Source of the DNA: Niveispirillum irakense DSM 11586
Lineage (GTDB): Bacteria > Pseudomonadota > Alphaproteobacteria > Azospirillales > Azospirillaceae
Direction: 5' to 3'
Assembly (NCBI RefSeq): GCF_000429645.1
Contig: NZ_AUCG01000001.1
Location: 96,687 to 160,686, forward strand
DNA length: 64,000 bases
Shown here: piece by piece, positions 35,418-44,245 of the stretch
How positions within the stretch are numbered: position 1 is the stretch's first letter
Layout of the letters: the number at the start of each line of letters is the position of its first letter
The notes under the pieces: generated by a model
Told to the model about the DNA's origin: nothing
Databases searched by the model: none
The model's input: only the letters and a program-made list of their open reading frames with translations
Program-made: the position numbers and the translations under genes

Positions 35418-36119
35418 ATGGTTAGATTAGACACAAAACAACCCAGCCTTGCCGCCGACCAGTTGAAGCTGGTCGCCCGCCGCCTGTTTGCCGAACGGGG
35501 GGTGGATGGCGTGACGGTGCGGGAGATCGCGATGGCCGCCGGTCAGAAGAACCATGGCGCCGTCGGCTATCATTTCGGGTCGAAGGAAGCGCTGGTCCGG
35601 GACATCATCCTGGACGGCGCCATCCTGATCGACCAGCGGCGCAACGCCGCCCTTGATATGTTGGAGGCCGATGGCGGCCCCCGCACGATCCGGCAAGTGG
35701 TCGAGGTGCTGGTCCAGTCCTCCGTGAATATGGGGGAGGATGGCGATGCAGAGGGGACCTATATCCGCTTCGTCACCATGCTGGGCATGACGCACCGGGA
35801 CCTGTTCATCGATGCCCTGCAGGGCAAGTGGAATTCGGGTTACCTGCGCTGTCTGGACCATCTGCGCCGGCTGATGCCACCCATGCCGGCGGCGATGAAG
35901 AACCAACGCTTCATCTTCATGGGCGCCGCCCTGGGCAGCGTGCTGTCGATGCGGGAGGCGGCATTGACCGATACGGTGCGCGACCATCCCGTCTGGCGGT
36001 CGTCCACGGTCATCCCGCATTTCGTCCTGTCGCTGACAGCCCTGCTGGAAGCGCCGGCGGTAGAGGAGACGGCCGTTCTGAACGGCCATGCGGGCGACGT
36101 GCCGGCGATTGCCGGCTGA
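35418..36119 (+). CDS. TetR family transcriptional regulator
   Basis: 233 residues. HTH: LKLVARRLFAERGVDGVTVREIAMAAGQKN, then HGAVGYHFGSKEALVRDI. The Gln-Lys-Asn and GYHFGSKE parts are typical of the fatty-acid or catabolite-sensing TetR proteins. The C-terminal region is family-variable. It is divergent from the kinase operon and 62 bases upstream of the F420 operon, so it could regulate either. The start lacks a Shine-Dalgarno; see the leaderless promoter entry. Confidence 0.88.
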   Translation: MVRLDTKQPSLAADQLKLVARRLFAERGVDGVTVREIAMAAGQKNHGAVGYHFGSKEALVRDIILDGAILIDQRRNAALDMLEADGGPRTIRQVVEVLVQSSVNMGEDGDAEGTYIRFVTMLGMTHRDLFIDALQGKWNSGYLRCLDHLRRLMPPMPAAMKNQRFIFMGAALGSVLSMREAALTDTVRDHPVWRSSTVIPHFVLSLTALLEAPAVEETAVLNGHAGDVPAIAG

Positions 36120-36181
36120 TCAGCAAAAATACCGAACAAGACGGGCGCATAGTCCGCACGCCATCACCAGGGAGGTCGCGA

Positions 36182-38626
36182 GTGACGCACACCAGCCTGT
36201 CCGATCCGTGGAGGACCGTCGACGATGCGGCCCTTCGCCGCCAATTGCTGGACGGAGCCCTGCCGGACCTGATGGCGCATGCCGAGGCGCTGTGCCTGTC
36301 GGGCCATGGGCGGATCGTCAGCTATTCGCGCAAGGTCTTTATCCCGCTGACCCAGCTATGCCGCGACCTTTGCCATTACTGCACCTTCTCCCGCGTACCG
36401 GGACGCGGCCAGAAGGCCTATCTGACGCCGGACGAAGTGCTGGCCATTGCGCGCGACGGCCAGCGGGCCGGCTGTACCGAGGCGCTGTTCACGCTGGGGG
36501 AAAAGCCGGAACTGCGCCATGCGGTGGCGCGCGACGAGTTGGCCCGGATGGGCCATGACAGTACGCTCTCCTATCTCACCGCCATGTGCGCGCTGGTGTT
36601 GAAGGAGACGGGGCTGCTGCCGCATGTCAATGCCGGCACCATGCAAGCCGATGAGATGGCAGCACTGCGCCATGTCTCCGTCTCCCAAGGCCTGATGCTG
36701 GAAACGATTTCCGACCGGCTGGGCGAAAAGGGGGGGCCGCATTACCGCTCCCCGGACAAGGTGCCGGTCCGGCGGCTGGAGACCATCCGGCTGGCCGGCG
36801 AACTGGCCGTGCCGTTCACCAGCGGCATCCTGATCGGCATTGGCGAGACGCGGGAGGAACGGATCGACGCGCTGCTGGCGCTGCGCGACCTGCATCGCCA
36901 ATACGGTCATATCCAGGAAATCATCGTTCAGAATTTCCGGGCCAAACCGCGCACGCCCATGGCCGGGCACCCGGAACCGGACATAGGCGAATTGCTGTGG
37001 ACCATCGCCTGTGCCCGCCTGATCCTGGGGCCAGAGATGAACATCCAGGCCCCGCCCAACCTGTCCAGTGCGGATTATCCCCGCCTGCTGACGGCCGGGA
37101 TCAATGATTGGGGGGGTATCTCCCCCGTCACGCCCGACCATGTGAACCCGGAGGCGCCCTGGCCGGCCATCGAACGGCTGCGCGCCGCCACGGCCACCCA
37201 GGGCCGGTTGCTGGTGCCGCGCCTGCCGGTCTATCCCCGCTATGCGCTGGACAGTACCCGCTGGCAGGAACCCGCCCTCGCCACCCTGGTCCGCCAGGGC
37301 ATGGACGCCGAAGGCTTCGCCCGCGACGATGATTGGTGCCCCGGTTCCACCATCACCCCGCGCGTGCGCCCGCCCGTCCCCGGTCTGGCCCCCGATGCCG
37401 GTCTGGCCGCCCTGCTGGACCGCGCCATCGCTGGAGAGATACTGGGCGAGGCGGACATCACCCGCCTGTTCGCGGCCCGCGATGGGGAGGTTGAACAGGT
37501 CTGCAATGCCGCCGATGCCCTGCGCCGCATGGTCAATGGCGACAAAGTCACCTATGTCGTGAACCGCAACATCAACTACACCAATATATGCACCTACAAA
37601 TGCGGCTTCTGTGCCTTTTCCAAGGGCAGCACGGAAGACCATCTGCGGGGCAAGCCCTATGACCTGGACCAGGGGGAGGTGCTGCGCCGCGTGGCCGAAG
37701 CCGCCGCCCGCGGCGCCACGGAGGTCTGCCTGCAGGGCGGCATCCACCCGCATTATACGGGCGACACCTATCTGACCCTGGCGCGTGCCATCCGCACCGC
37801 CGCACCCGACATGCATATCCACGCCTTCTCCGCCCTGGAAGTGTCGCAGGGGGCCGCCACGTTGGGCCTGCCCGTCCGCGATTTCCTGGCAAGGCTGAAG
37901 GCGGCGGGCCTGTCCACCCTGCCCGGCACGGCGGCGGAGGTGCTGGATGATGAGGTGCGGGACATCATCTGCCCCGACAAGCTGTCCACCGCCGAATGGC
38001 TGGACGTGATCGGCACGGCGCATGAGTTGGGCCTGCCCACCACGGCCACCATCATGTTCGGCCATGTCGACCAGCCAGTCCACTGGGCCCGCCACCTGAT
38101 CCGCATCCGCGACTTGCAGCGCCGCACGGGCGGCTTCACGGAATTCGTGCCCCTGCCGTTTGTGCATATGGAAGCACCCATGGCGCTGCGCGGTCGCACC
38201 CGCAAAGGCCCGACCTTCCGCGAGGTGCGGCTGATGCATGCGGTGGCCCGGCTGGTGCTGCATCCGCATATCGCCAATATCCAGTTGTCCTGGGTGAAGC
38301 TGGGCCCGGCCGGCGCCCATATCGTGCTGGATGGCGGCGTCAACGATCTCGGCGGCACCTTGATGGATGAAAGCATCTCTCGTGCCGCCGGCACCCGCCA
38401 TGGCCAGGAAATGCCACCGGAAGCCATGGAGGATCTGATCCTCAGCGCCGGCCGCACCCCGCGCCAGCGCACCACCCTTTACGGCCCCGTCGATGCCGCC
38501 ATGCAGGCACAGGGCCGGGGTGCGGCACCCTTGTCCCCCCTGGTGCTGACCCCGCCACGCAAATCAGAAAACAAGCGGCCACAGGCCGAACAGGTGAGGA
38601 AAGAGAGCGTTTGCCATGCCGAATGA
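36182..38626 (+). CDS. fbiC: Fused 7,8-didemethyl-8-hydroxy-5-deazariboflavin (FO) synthase
   Basis: 814 residues made of CofG and CofH radical-SAM halves in one protein, as in actinobacterial FbiC. CofG half: QLCRDLCHYCTF (C-x3-C-x2-C) near residue 60. CofH half: NICTYKCGFCAF (C-x3-C-x2-C) near residue 465, followed by GIHPHYTGDTY, and NTLP-like STLPGTAAEVLDDE. It makes the FO chromophore of F420 from tyrosine and a ribityl-diaminouracil. The GTG at 36182 has AGGGAGG upstream; in-frame upstream sequence overlaps the TetR gene. It leads the F420 operon and overlaps the reductase gene by 11 bases. Confidence 0.95.
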   Translation: MTHTSLSDPWRTVDDAALRRQLLDGALPDLMAHAEALCLSGHGRIVSYSRKVFIPLTQLCRDLCHYCTFSRVPGRGQKAYLTPDEVLAIARDGQRAGCTEALFTLGEKPELRHAVARDELARMGHDSTLSYLTAMCALVLKETGLLPHVNAGTMQADEMAALRHVSVSQGLMLETISDRLGEKGGPHYRSPDKVPVRRLETIRLAGELAVPFTSGILIGIGETREERIDALLALRDLHRQYGHIQEIIVQNFRAKPRTPMAGHPEPDIGELLWTIACARLILGPEMNIQAPPNLSSADYPRLLTAGINDWGGISPVTPDHVNPEAPWPAIERLRAATATQGRLLVPRLPVYPRYALDSTRWQEPALATLVRQGMDAEGFARDDDWCPGSTITPRVRPPVPGLAPDAGLAALLDRAIAGEILGEADITRLFAARDGEVEQVCNAADALRRMVNGDKVTYVVNRNINYTNICTYKCGFCAFSKGSTEDHLRGKPYDLDQGEVLRRVAEAAARGATEVCLQGGIHPHYTGDTYLTLARAIRTAAPDMHIHAFSALEVSQGAATLGLPVRDFLARLKAAGLSTLPGTAAEVLDDEVRDIICPDKLSTAEWLDVIGTAHELGLPTTATIMFGHVDQPVHWARHLIRIRDLQRRTGGFTEFVPLPFVHMEAPMALRGRTRKGPTFREVRLMHAVARLVLHPHIANIQLSWVKLGPAGAHIVLDGGVNDLGGTLMDESISRAAGTRHGQEMPPEAMEDLILSAGRTPRQRTTLYGPVDAAMQAQGRGAAPLSPLVLTPPRKSENKRPQAEQVRKESVCHAE

Positions 38627-39311
38627 TACCCATCCCCCCGCATCCCGCCCGACCATCGCCGTCCTGGGCGGCACCGGTAAGGAAGGCAGCGGGCTGGCCC
38701 TGCGCTGGGCCAATGCCGGTTACCCCGTGATCATCGGCAGCCGGTCGGCCGAGCGCGCCCAAGAGGCGGCGGCGGAGATCAACACCTTGCTGGGCCGCGA
38801 CGCCGCCCGGGGTGCCGCAAACACCGATGCCGCCGCCCAGGCCGCGATCATCGTATTGACTGTGCCGTTCGCCGCCCAGAAATCGACGGTGGAGGAGGTG
38901 CGTGCGCAGTTGGAGGGCAAGATCCTGGTCGATGTCACCGTCCCGCTGGTACCGCCCAAGGTCAACCGCGTGCAACTGCCCGATGGCGGTTCGGCGGTGG
39001 AGGCGGTGCAGACGCTGCTGGGACCGGGGGTGAAGGTGGTGTCCGCCTTCCAGAACATCTCGGCCCACCATCTGAAGAAGCTGGACCATGTCATCGATTG
39101 CGACGTGCTGGTCTGCGCCGATGACAAGGATGCCGCCGATCAGGTGATCGAACTGGCAAAGTCCGCCGGGCTTGGCGCATGGTATGGCGGTGTGCTGGCA
39201 AATTCCGTGGTGGCAGAGGGTTTGACATCGGTGCTGATCGCGCTCAACCAACGGTACAAGGTGCCGGCTGCCGGCATCCGCATCACCGGCGTGCCCCGGC
39301 CGGAAGCTTGA
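38616..39311 (+). CDS. npdG: NADPH-dependent F420 reductase
   Basis: 231 residues. An N-terminal Rossmann NADP fold (TIAVLGGTGKEGSGLALRWANAG), then IIGSRSAERA with the NADPH-selective Arg/Ser, and C-terminal VVSAFQNISAHHL. The family transfers hydride between NADP(H) and F420. It is located between the FO synthase and CofE genes and overlaps the former, so the operon both makes and recycles F420. Confidence 0.92.
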   Translation: MPNDTHPPASRPTIAVLGGTGKEGSGLALRWANAGYPVIIGSRSAERAQEAAAEINTLLGRDAARGAANTDAAAQAAIIVLTVPFAAQKSTVEEVRAQLEGKILVDVTVPLVPPKVNRVQLPDGGSAVEAVQTLLGPGVKVVSAFQNISAHHLKKLDHVIDCDVLVCADDKDAADQVIELAKSAGLGAWYGGVLANSVVAEGLTSVLIALNQRYKVPAAGIRITGVPRPEA

Positions 39312-39315
39312 TCAC

Positions 39316-40077
39316 ATGGCCGGCCTGACCCTCACCGCCCCCGCCTTCCCGCACATGGTCGCACCGGGCGACGATCTGGCCGGCCTGATCGCCGGTGCGC
39401 TGGCCGACGAGGGTCTGGTGCTCCAGCCGGACGATGTGCTGGTGCTGGCGCAGAAGATTGTGTCGAAGGCGGAGGGGCGGCTGGTCCGGTTGGCCGATGT
39501 CACTCCGTCGCCGCGCGCCGTGGAATTGGCCGAACTGACCGCCAAGGATGCGCGGCTGGTGGAACTGGTACTGTCGGAAGCCCAGGAAGTGGTGCGGGCA
39601 AGGCGCGGCGTCATCATCGTGCGCCATCGCCTGGGCATGGTGCTGGCCAATGCCGGCATTGACCAGTCCAACGTGGCACAGGACGGCGACGGCACCGCCC
39701 TGCTGCTGCCCATCGATCCGGATGCCAGTTGCACAGCGTTGCGCAACCGGCTGGCCGCCCTGACCGGCGTGGCACCCGCCGTGATGATCGTGGACAGCGT
39801 CGGTCGTGCCTGGCGTAACGGCACCATCGGGACCGCCATCGGCATCGCCGGGGCACCGGGTCTGGCCGATCTTCGCGGTCGGCCAGACCTGTTCCATCGT
39901 CCGCTGATGACGACGGAGGTCGGCTTCGCGGATGAGGTCGCGGCCGCCGCCTCCCTGCTGATGGGGCAGGCGGCGGAAGGACGACCGCTGGTGCTGGTAC
40001 GCGGGCTGGCCCTTGCGCGCCGGGATGGCAGTGCCGCCGAACTGATCCGTCCGTTGCAACAGGACATGTTCCGATGA
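39316..40077 (+). CDS. cofE: Coenzyme F420-0:L-glutamate ligase
   Basis: 253 residues matching CofE: VLVLAQKIVSKAEGRL near 40-57, then the nucleotide and metal site (RRGVIIVRHRLGMVLANAGID; SCTALRNRLA) and MIVDSVGRAWRNGTIGTAIG. It adds the glutamate tail to F420-0 with GTP. No actinobacterial FbiB C-terminal nitroreductase-like domain is attached. Its stop overlaps the cofD start (ATGA). Confidence 0.93.
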   Translation: MAGLTLTAPAFPHMVAPGDDLAGLIAGALADEGLVLQPDDVLVLAQKIVSKAEGRLVRLADVTPSPRAVELAELTAKDARLVELVLSEAQEVVRARRGVIIVRHRLGMVLANAGIDQSNVAQDGDGTALLLPIDPDASCTALRNRLAALTGVAPAVMIVDSVGRAWRNGTIGTAIGIAGAPGLADLRGRPDLFHRPLMTTEVGFADEVAAAASLLMGQAAEGRPLVLVRGLALARRDGSAAELIRPLQQDMFR

Positions 40078-41015
40078 AGCCTGGACATTATCTGGCCCTG
40101 GCGGGTGGCGTGGGCGGGGCGCGGCTGGCCGCCGGGCTGGCCCGCGCCCTGCCGGCCGGGCACCTGACCGTCGCCGTCAATACCGGTGACGATTTCGACC
40201 ATGTCGGCCTGCATATCGCGCCCGACATCGACACCGTCACCTACACGCTGGCCGGCATCAACAATGCCGAGCAGGGATGGGGCATCGGTGGCGAAAGCTG
40301 GGCCACCATGAACGCCCTGAAGCGGTTGGGCGGGCCGGACTGGTTCCTGCTGGGCGACCAGGATCTGGCGACCCATATCCTGCGCACCCAGCGATTGCGC
40401 GCCGGCGAAACCCTGTCCGCGATCACTGCGGACTTCGCCGCCCGCCTGGGTATCAACCAGACCATCGTGCCGATGTCCGACGATCCAGTGCGCAGCATCG
40501 TGGAAACGGATGAGGGCGCCCTGCCCTTCCAGGAATATTTCGTCCGCCGTCGCTGCGAACCACGCTTCCTGTCGATCCGGTTCGACGGGGTGGAAAAGGC
40601 AAGGCCCGCCGCCGGCCTTCTGGCGGCCCTGGATGACCCTCTCCTGGCCGGCATCATCCTCTGCCCCTCCAACCCCGTCCTGTCGGTGCGCCCCATCCTC
40701 AGCCTGCCCGGCATTGCCGAACGGCTGCGGGATCACCGCGTGCCGGTGGTTGCCGTCTCCCCGTTCATCGGCGCCAAAGCCGTAAAGGGGCCTGCGGGAA
40801 AGATTTTCGCCGAACTGGGGCTGGAGCCGACGCCGTCAGGGCTGGTTTCATGCTATGAAGGGCTGATCGGCGGGCTGGTCATCGACCACGCCGATGCGCA
40901 GGCCGCCTGCCCTGTCCGCCGCCATGTGACCGGCACGTTGATGCGCGACAGCAGTGACCAGACGCGGCTGGCCCGCACAGTCCTGGACTTTGCCATGGCC
41001 CTGCATAAGGGATGA
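40074..41015 (+). CDS. cofD: 2-phospho-L-lactate (or analogue) transferase of F420 synthesis
   Basis: 313 residues. LALAGGVGGARLAAGLA is the phosphate/nucleotide-binding entry of CofD/FbiA. NTGDDFDHVGLHIAPDIDTVTYTLAG and DQTLATHI-like DLATHILRT follow, then the C-terminal VVAVSPFIGAKAVKGPAGK. It couples the guanylylated 3-carbon phospho acid to FO. Translation is coupled to cofE. Confidence 0.93.
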   Translation: MKPGHYLALAGGVGGARLAAGLARALPAGHLTVAVNTGDDFDHVGLHIAPDIDTVTYTLAGINNAEQGWGIGGESWATMNALKRLGGPDWFLLGDQDLATHILRTQRLRAGETLSAITADFAARLGINQTIVPMSDDPVRSIVETDEGALPFQEYFVRRRCEPRFLSIRFDGVEKARPAAGLLAALDDPLLAGIILCPSNPVLSVRPILSLPGIAERLRDHRVPVVAVSPFIGAKAVKGPAGKIFAELGLEPTPSGLVSCYEGLIGGLVIDHADAQAACPVRRHVTGTLMRDSSDQTRLARTVLDFAMALHKG

Positions 41016-41028
41016 GGGAGGGTGACCG

Positions 41029-41649
41029 ATGAAAATCAACATCATCATCCCCGTCCGCGCCCTGCATGACGGCAAGCGCCGCCTCAGCCCCGCCTTGTCC
41101 GCAACCGAGCGGCGGGCCCTGACCGGCTGGTTCTTCTCCCGCACCGTTGCAGTGGCCCGGTTGGTGCTGCCGGCATCTGACATCATTCTGGTCAGTGCCG
41201 CCCCTGACCTGCTTGCATATGGTCGTGCCGGGGGCCTGCATACCGTGGCGGAGGCCAATCCCGGCAACCTCAACGCCGCCCTGCGCTTGGGCGCGGCTGC
41301 GGCCCGGCAGAACGGCGCGGATGCCACGCTCACCGTGAGTTGCGACCTGCCATTCCTGGAACGAAACGATCTGGAGGCGATGATCGCCACGGCCCGCCCG
41401 GGTGCGGTAACCATCGCCCCTGATCGGTCCGGAACCGGAACCAATGCCATGCTGGTCGCCCCCATCGGCGGCATCCCGTTCCTTTACGGGCAGAACAGCT
41501 TCACCGCCCACAGCGCCGCCGCCAAGGCCGCCGACCTTCAATGGACCATCCTGCGCCGCCGCGGTTTTGCCTGCGACATCGATCTGCCGGCAGACCTGGA
41601 TAGCCTCGGCTTCATGAAGAATGATGGGCATAGGGTCGCGGCAGAATAG
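41029..41649 (+). CDS. cofC: Guanylyltransferase of F420 synthesis
   Basis: 206 residues. NIIIPVRALHDGKRRLSPALS is the nucleotidyltransferase entry of CofC/FbiD. VSCDLPFLERNDLEAMI (metal-binding Asp) and TNAMLVAP complete the fold. It activates 2-phospholactate, phosphoenolpyruvate or 3-phosphoglycerate with GTP; the sequence alone does not fix which. It closes the F420 operon, so five genes suffice for F420 and its reduction. Confidence 0.92.
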   Translation: MKINIIIPVRALHDGKRRLSPALSATERRALTGWFFSRTVAVARLVLPASDIILVSAAPDLLAYGRAGGLHTVAEANPGNLNAALRLGAAAARQNGADATLTVSCDLPFLERNDLEAMIATARPGAVTIAPDRSGTGTNAMLVAPIGGIPFLYGQNSFTAHSAAAKAADLQWTILRRRGFACDIDLPADLDSLGFMKNDGHRVAAE

Positions 41650-41755
41650 GGGGCTGGCCCAAATGCCATTCTTTGGCTGACATACCGCAGCCCCTGCTCC
41701 CGCACCATGAACGCAACGCCAATGCCGAACGGGTCTGGCGGACGAACTGGCAACC

Positions 41756-41872
41756 CGCTGAGAGGTCCAAGGCGCTGTCTTCGAATACATCAACGGCTTC
41801 TATAACCCGCGCCGAAAACACTCAGCCCTCGGCTGGAAAACACCCGTGGTCTCCAAACAGAGGGCAGCCTAG
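41756..41872 (+). pseudogene. IS3-family transposase C-terminal remnant
   Basis: In one frame the DNA ends with AVFEYINGFYNPRRKHSALGW...VSKQRAA and a TAG at 41870. This is the C-terminal tail of an IS3 OrfB integrase (final catalytic Glu region and NPRRKHSALG). Everything upstream is missing. Its subgroup appears different from that of the IS3 at 63278. Confidence 0.8.
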
Positions 41873-41892
41873 CCAGTGGAATAACACAGGCT

Positions 41893-42078
41893 ACCGTCGC
41901 ACTGATTTCGCCGGGAATTGCAGCACTGGATGGCGCCCCACTGACTGTTAGAGATCAAGAGGTGGCGGTGATGCCGGGCGCGACTGAAGAGCTGATCATC
42001 GGCATGAGCCTTATTGGACGGCTGGACGTGGTCTTCAAACGCAACGGTGAGGTTTATGCAACTGGTGACCAGCCGTAG
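41893..42078 (+). pseudogene. Short coding remnant, possibly retropepsin-like protease tail
   Basis: The frame reads TVALISPGIAALDGAPLTVRDQ..., with EELIIGMSLIGRLDVVF, ending at TAG 42076. The GMSxxGRL segment resembles the end of bacterial clan AA (retropepsin-like) proteases. The catalytic D-T/S-G is not present, so it is a fragment at best. There is little other evidence. Confidence 0.3.
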
Positions 42079-42240
42079 CCGCTGCGATCGCTGACCGTAT
42101 GGGTACGTAGATAGGAACCGGTCAGATGAAAGACCACAAGGTGAGTAAACAATGGCGGTTCCCCGCAACTGAACGGTAAGTACGTCCTTGGCCCTGCCAG
42201 CCACATGATGCACGTACCGACGCTTGCATCGATGTTGATA

Positions 42241-42260
42241 TTGATGTATTTATTCATCAA
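42241..42260. promoter_or_regulatory. Palindrome upstream of vapB (autoregulatory operator candidate)
   Basis: TTGATG and CATCAA arms separated by 8 AT-rich bases, 19 bases upstream of the vapB start. Toxin-antitoxin operons of this type usually bind their own complex at such sites. Confidence 0.5.
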
Positions 42261-42279
42261 ATATGATGAGGAACCTTCT

Positions 42280-42486
42280 GTGCGAACCACGATTTCGGTT
42301 GACGATACGCTCTATGAGCAGGCGCTGGAATTCGCCGATCCGGAGGTGTCCAGTGCGTCGGACCTCGTGCGCGAGGCGATCAAGGTCTATGTGCGAGTGC
42401 AGGCTGCGAAACGCTTGGCAGCCCTAGGCGGTTCGGTTCCGGCCATGCAGGGCATTCCCCGGCGCAGGGACCCTGTGCCCCAATGA
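42280..42486 (+). CDS. vapB: VapB-type antitoxin
   Basis: 68 residues from the GTG at 42280 (GAGGAA 6 bases upstream): RTTISVDDTLYEQALEF is the DNA-binding strand-helix of VapB antitoxins, and DLVREAIKVYVRVQAAKRLAALGG is the typical amphipathic helix leading to the toxin-binding tail. It overlaps vapC by 4 bases. The longer in-frame start would add hydrophobic residues that do not fit the family. Confidence 0.9.
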   Translation: MRTTISVDDTLYEQALEFADPEVSSASDLVREAIKVYVRVQAAKRLAALGGSVPAMQGIPRRRDPVPQ

Positions 42487-42863
42487 ACGTGCTTATCGAC
42501 ACTTCGGTTTGGGTAGACCATTTTAGAAATGGAAATTCTGTCTTGGTCGAACTGATTGAGGCGGACTTGGCTCTAGTTCATCCCATGGTGACGGCCGAGC
42601 TAGCATGTGGGACGCCGCCACAACCACGCGCGATCACCTTGCGCAGCATCGACGTGCTGCGACCATGCAAGCAAGCCACTCTTCGCGAGGTCATCGATTT
42701 CATCGAACGCGAGCGCCTCTACGGCAAGGGGTGCGGGTTGGTCGATATGTGCCTGTTGGCCTCAACGTTGATCACCCCCAGCGCCAAACTGTGGACACTT
42801 GACAAACGCCTAGCAGAAATCGCCAGCGAGTTCGGTGCGGGCTTTCAACCGGTAAAGCATTAG
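42483..42863 (+). CDS. vapC: VapC-type PIN-domain toxin
   Basis: 126 residues. The PIN-domain acids are all visible: LIDTSVW (first Asp), TAELACG (Glu), GLVDMCLLAS (Asp) and TLDKRL (Asp). VapC toxins are Mg-dependent ribonucleases neutralised by VapB. Translation is coupled to vapB. The pair looks intact while all neighbours are decayed, consistent with its stabilising role in an otherwise unselected region. Confidence 0.92.
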   Translation: MNVLIDTSVWVDHFRNGNSVLVELIEADLALVHPMVTAELACGTPPQPRAITLRSIDVLRPCKQATLREVIDFIERERLYGKGCGLVDMCLLASTLITPSAKLWTLDKRLAEIASEFGAGFQPVKH

Positions 42864-42957
42864 AGCGGGATGAGATCAGGTTGAATCGTAAGGGGACTCC
42901 CAACGGTGCGGGAATGTGATTCAAGGTTTCCGGCGTGATTGATGGAGGCTGGAAGCG

Positions 42958-43312
42958 ATGGGACGCCCCTATTCGATGGATCTTCGTGAACGTGTTGTGG
43001 CTGCGGTGGAGCAGGAAGGCCTTTCGCGGCACCAGGCAGCGGCCCGATTTGGCGTTGGGGTCAGCACGGCGATTAATTCGCTTAACCGTGTTGCGCAAAC
43101 CGGCAGCGTTGCGCCGGGCCAGATGGGCGGCCATAAGCCCACGGCGATTTCCGGAGCACCGGGACTGGCTGCTGATCCGCTGCAAGAGCGGGCCGTTCAC
43201 GTTGCGCGGTCTTGTTCGGGAACTGGCGGATCGAGACCTGAAGGTTGACTATCGCTCGGTCTGGGAGTTCGTACATGCCGAGAAACTGAGTTATAAAAAC
43301 TTTGGGCAATTC
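42958..43312 (+). pseudogene. IS630-family transposase remnant (frameshifted and truncated)
   Basis: The ATG at 42958 opens GRPYSMDLRERVVAAVEQEG with HTH QAAARFGVGVSTAI, the N-terminus of IS630 transposases. Near 43150 the reading frame shifts, and the continuation HRDWLLIRCKSGPFTLRGLV...YRSVWEFVHAEKLSYKN is in another frame. After about 43300 similarity stops, so the DDE domain is lost. Confidence 0.85.
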
Positions 43313-43476
43313 GGATCGAGTTTTGCTGGTGTAATCGGCGCAGATGACCGGACAGCCATCCGCGCAAGGCCGATAGCAGCAGAACCACACCAAGCTTGGC
43401 AAATTAACCACGCCTCTGGAAACCAGTCGCCCAATAAGGCAAGCGCCATCCCCATTCCCGGCACGAAGATGCCGAC

Positions 43477-43716
43477 ATGAAAATACGTATCAATGGAACG
43501 GTTCACGGTGTCTTGGTTGAACCTGACACCCCGCTCTTATGAAGATTGCGCGACACGCGGGATATGACCGGCACGAAATATGGGTGCGGTGTAGCCCAAT
43601 GCGGCGCGTGCGCCGTGCTGAGCGACGGCGAGCCGACACGATCATGCCAGTTCCCGGTGGAGAGTGCGACCGGCACCCGCACCCTGCCCCGGTCCAAGTC
43701 CAGGCGGCCAGCCTAA
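43477..43716 (+). pseudogene. iorA/coxS-type [2Fe-2S] oxidoreductase subunit, nonsense-mutated and truncated
   Basis: From the ATG at 43477 the frame gives MKIRINGTVHGVLVEPDTPLL and then TGA (43540-43542), exactly where family members have Trp. After it the same frame continues [20 protein letters not shown] and [10 protein letters not shown], the plant-type 2Fe-2S motif of molybdenum hydroxylase small subunits. Similarity stops after VESAT, so the second 2Fe-2S domain is missing. Evidently dead. Confidence 0.88.
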
Positions 43717-43748
43717 TCAGGGGCGCCAGTTGGAAATGGTTCTCTCTG

Positions 43749-43777
43749 CCGTCACCCCGGCCTTCTCCGGGTGACGG
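43749..43777. repeat. REP-like hairpin
   Basis: A perfect 9-bp stem CCGTCACCC/GGGTGACGG. Its first 13 bases match those of the hairpin at 21478 except one. No T-run follows on either strand, so it is not a clear terminator. Confidence 0.5.
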
Positions 43778-43897
43778 TGAAGGTTGATCCACCCTAAGCC
43801 TTGACCGTCTCTAATCTCTTATAAACGTCAATTCCTGCTATCCGCTTTTTAGCGATGATAAAGGCCGGGTCCATAGGAGCCGGGCCCCACCCCGCGG

Positions 43898-44245
43898 TCA
43901 GGTCAGGAACAAGTCTATCTGCGTGGAGACATCCTCAATCTCCTGAAACAGGAAGGCGTGGCCGGCATCGGGATAAAGGATCAGCTTGGCGTCTGGCGCC
44001 CGGTGCAGCACACCCGGCCAGGATGAGATAGCCTTGACCTGCGCCATGAAGGCGGCGGACAAGGTGTGGAAAATCCAGCGCCCACTGTTGAGCCACCACG
44101 CCTCCCAATGACCAGCCCAGCAGATCGACCGGTGCCAGCCCCAGGCCCCGGATCACGTCGGCGGCCACCGCAGCCATGCCGGCATACTTTCCGGCACCTG
44201 TCCGCCGGAATGGCCGATACCGGCGCTATCGAAGCAGCATCGGAG
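43898..44245 (-). pseudogene. Alpha/beta hydrolase remnant with several frameshifts
   Basis: On the minus strand three frames contribute in order: FDSAGIGHSGGQVPESM, then MAAVAADVIRGLGLAPVDLL with nucleophile elbow GWSLGG, then APDAKLILYPDAGHAFLFQE with the catalytic His region, ending at the stop 43898-43900. The order is right for one alpha/beta hydrolase, but the middle (cap region) is deleted and the frames are broken. Confidence 0.82.

Noticed and set aside
36356..38401. 681-codon minus-strand frame opposite fbiC
   Set aside because: Antisense to both radical-SAM motifs of fbiC, which are clear; the product reads as random Gly/His/Gln-rich sequence.
43291..43506. Minus-strand frame with hydrophobic stretches between IS630 and iorA remnants
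   Set aside because: It contains a short hydrophobic segment but no start signal or family match, and it lies in a region of decayed fragments. It may be part of another remnant, but I cannot name it.
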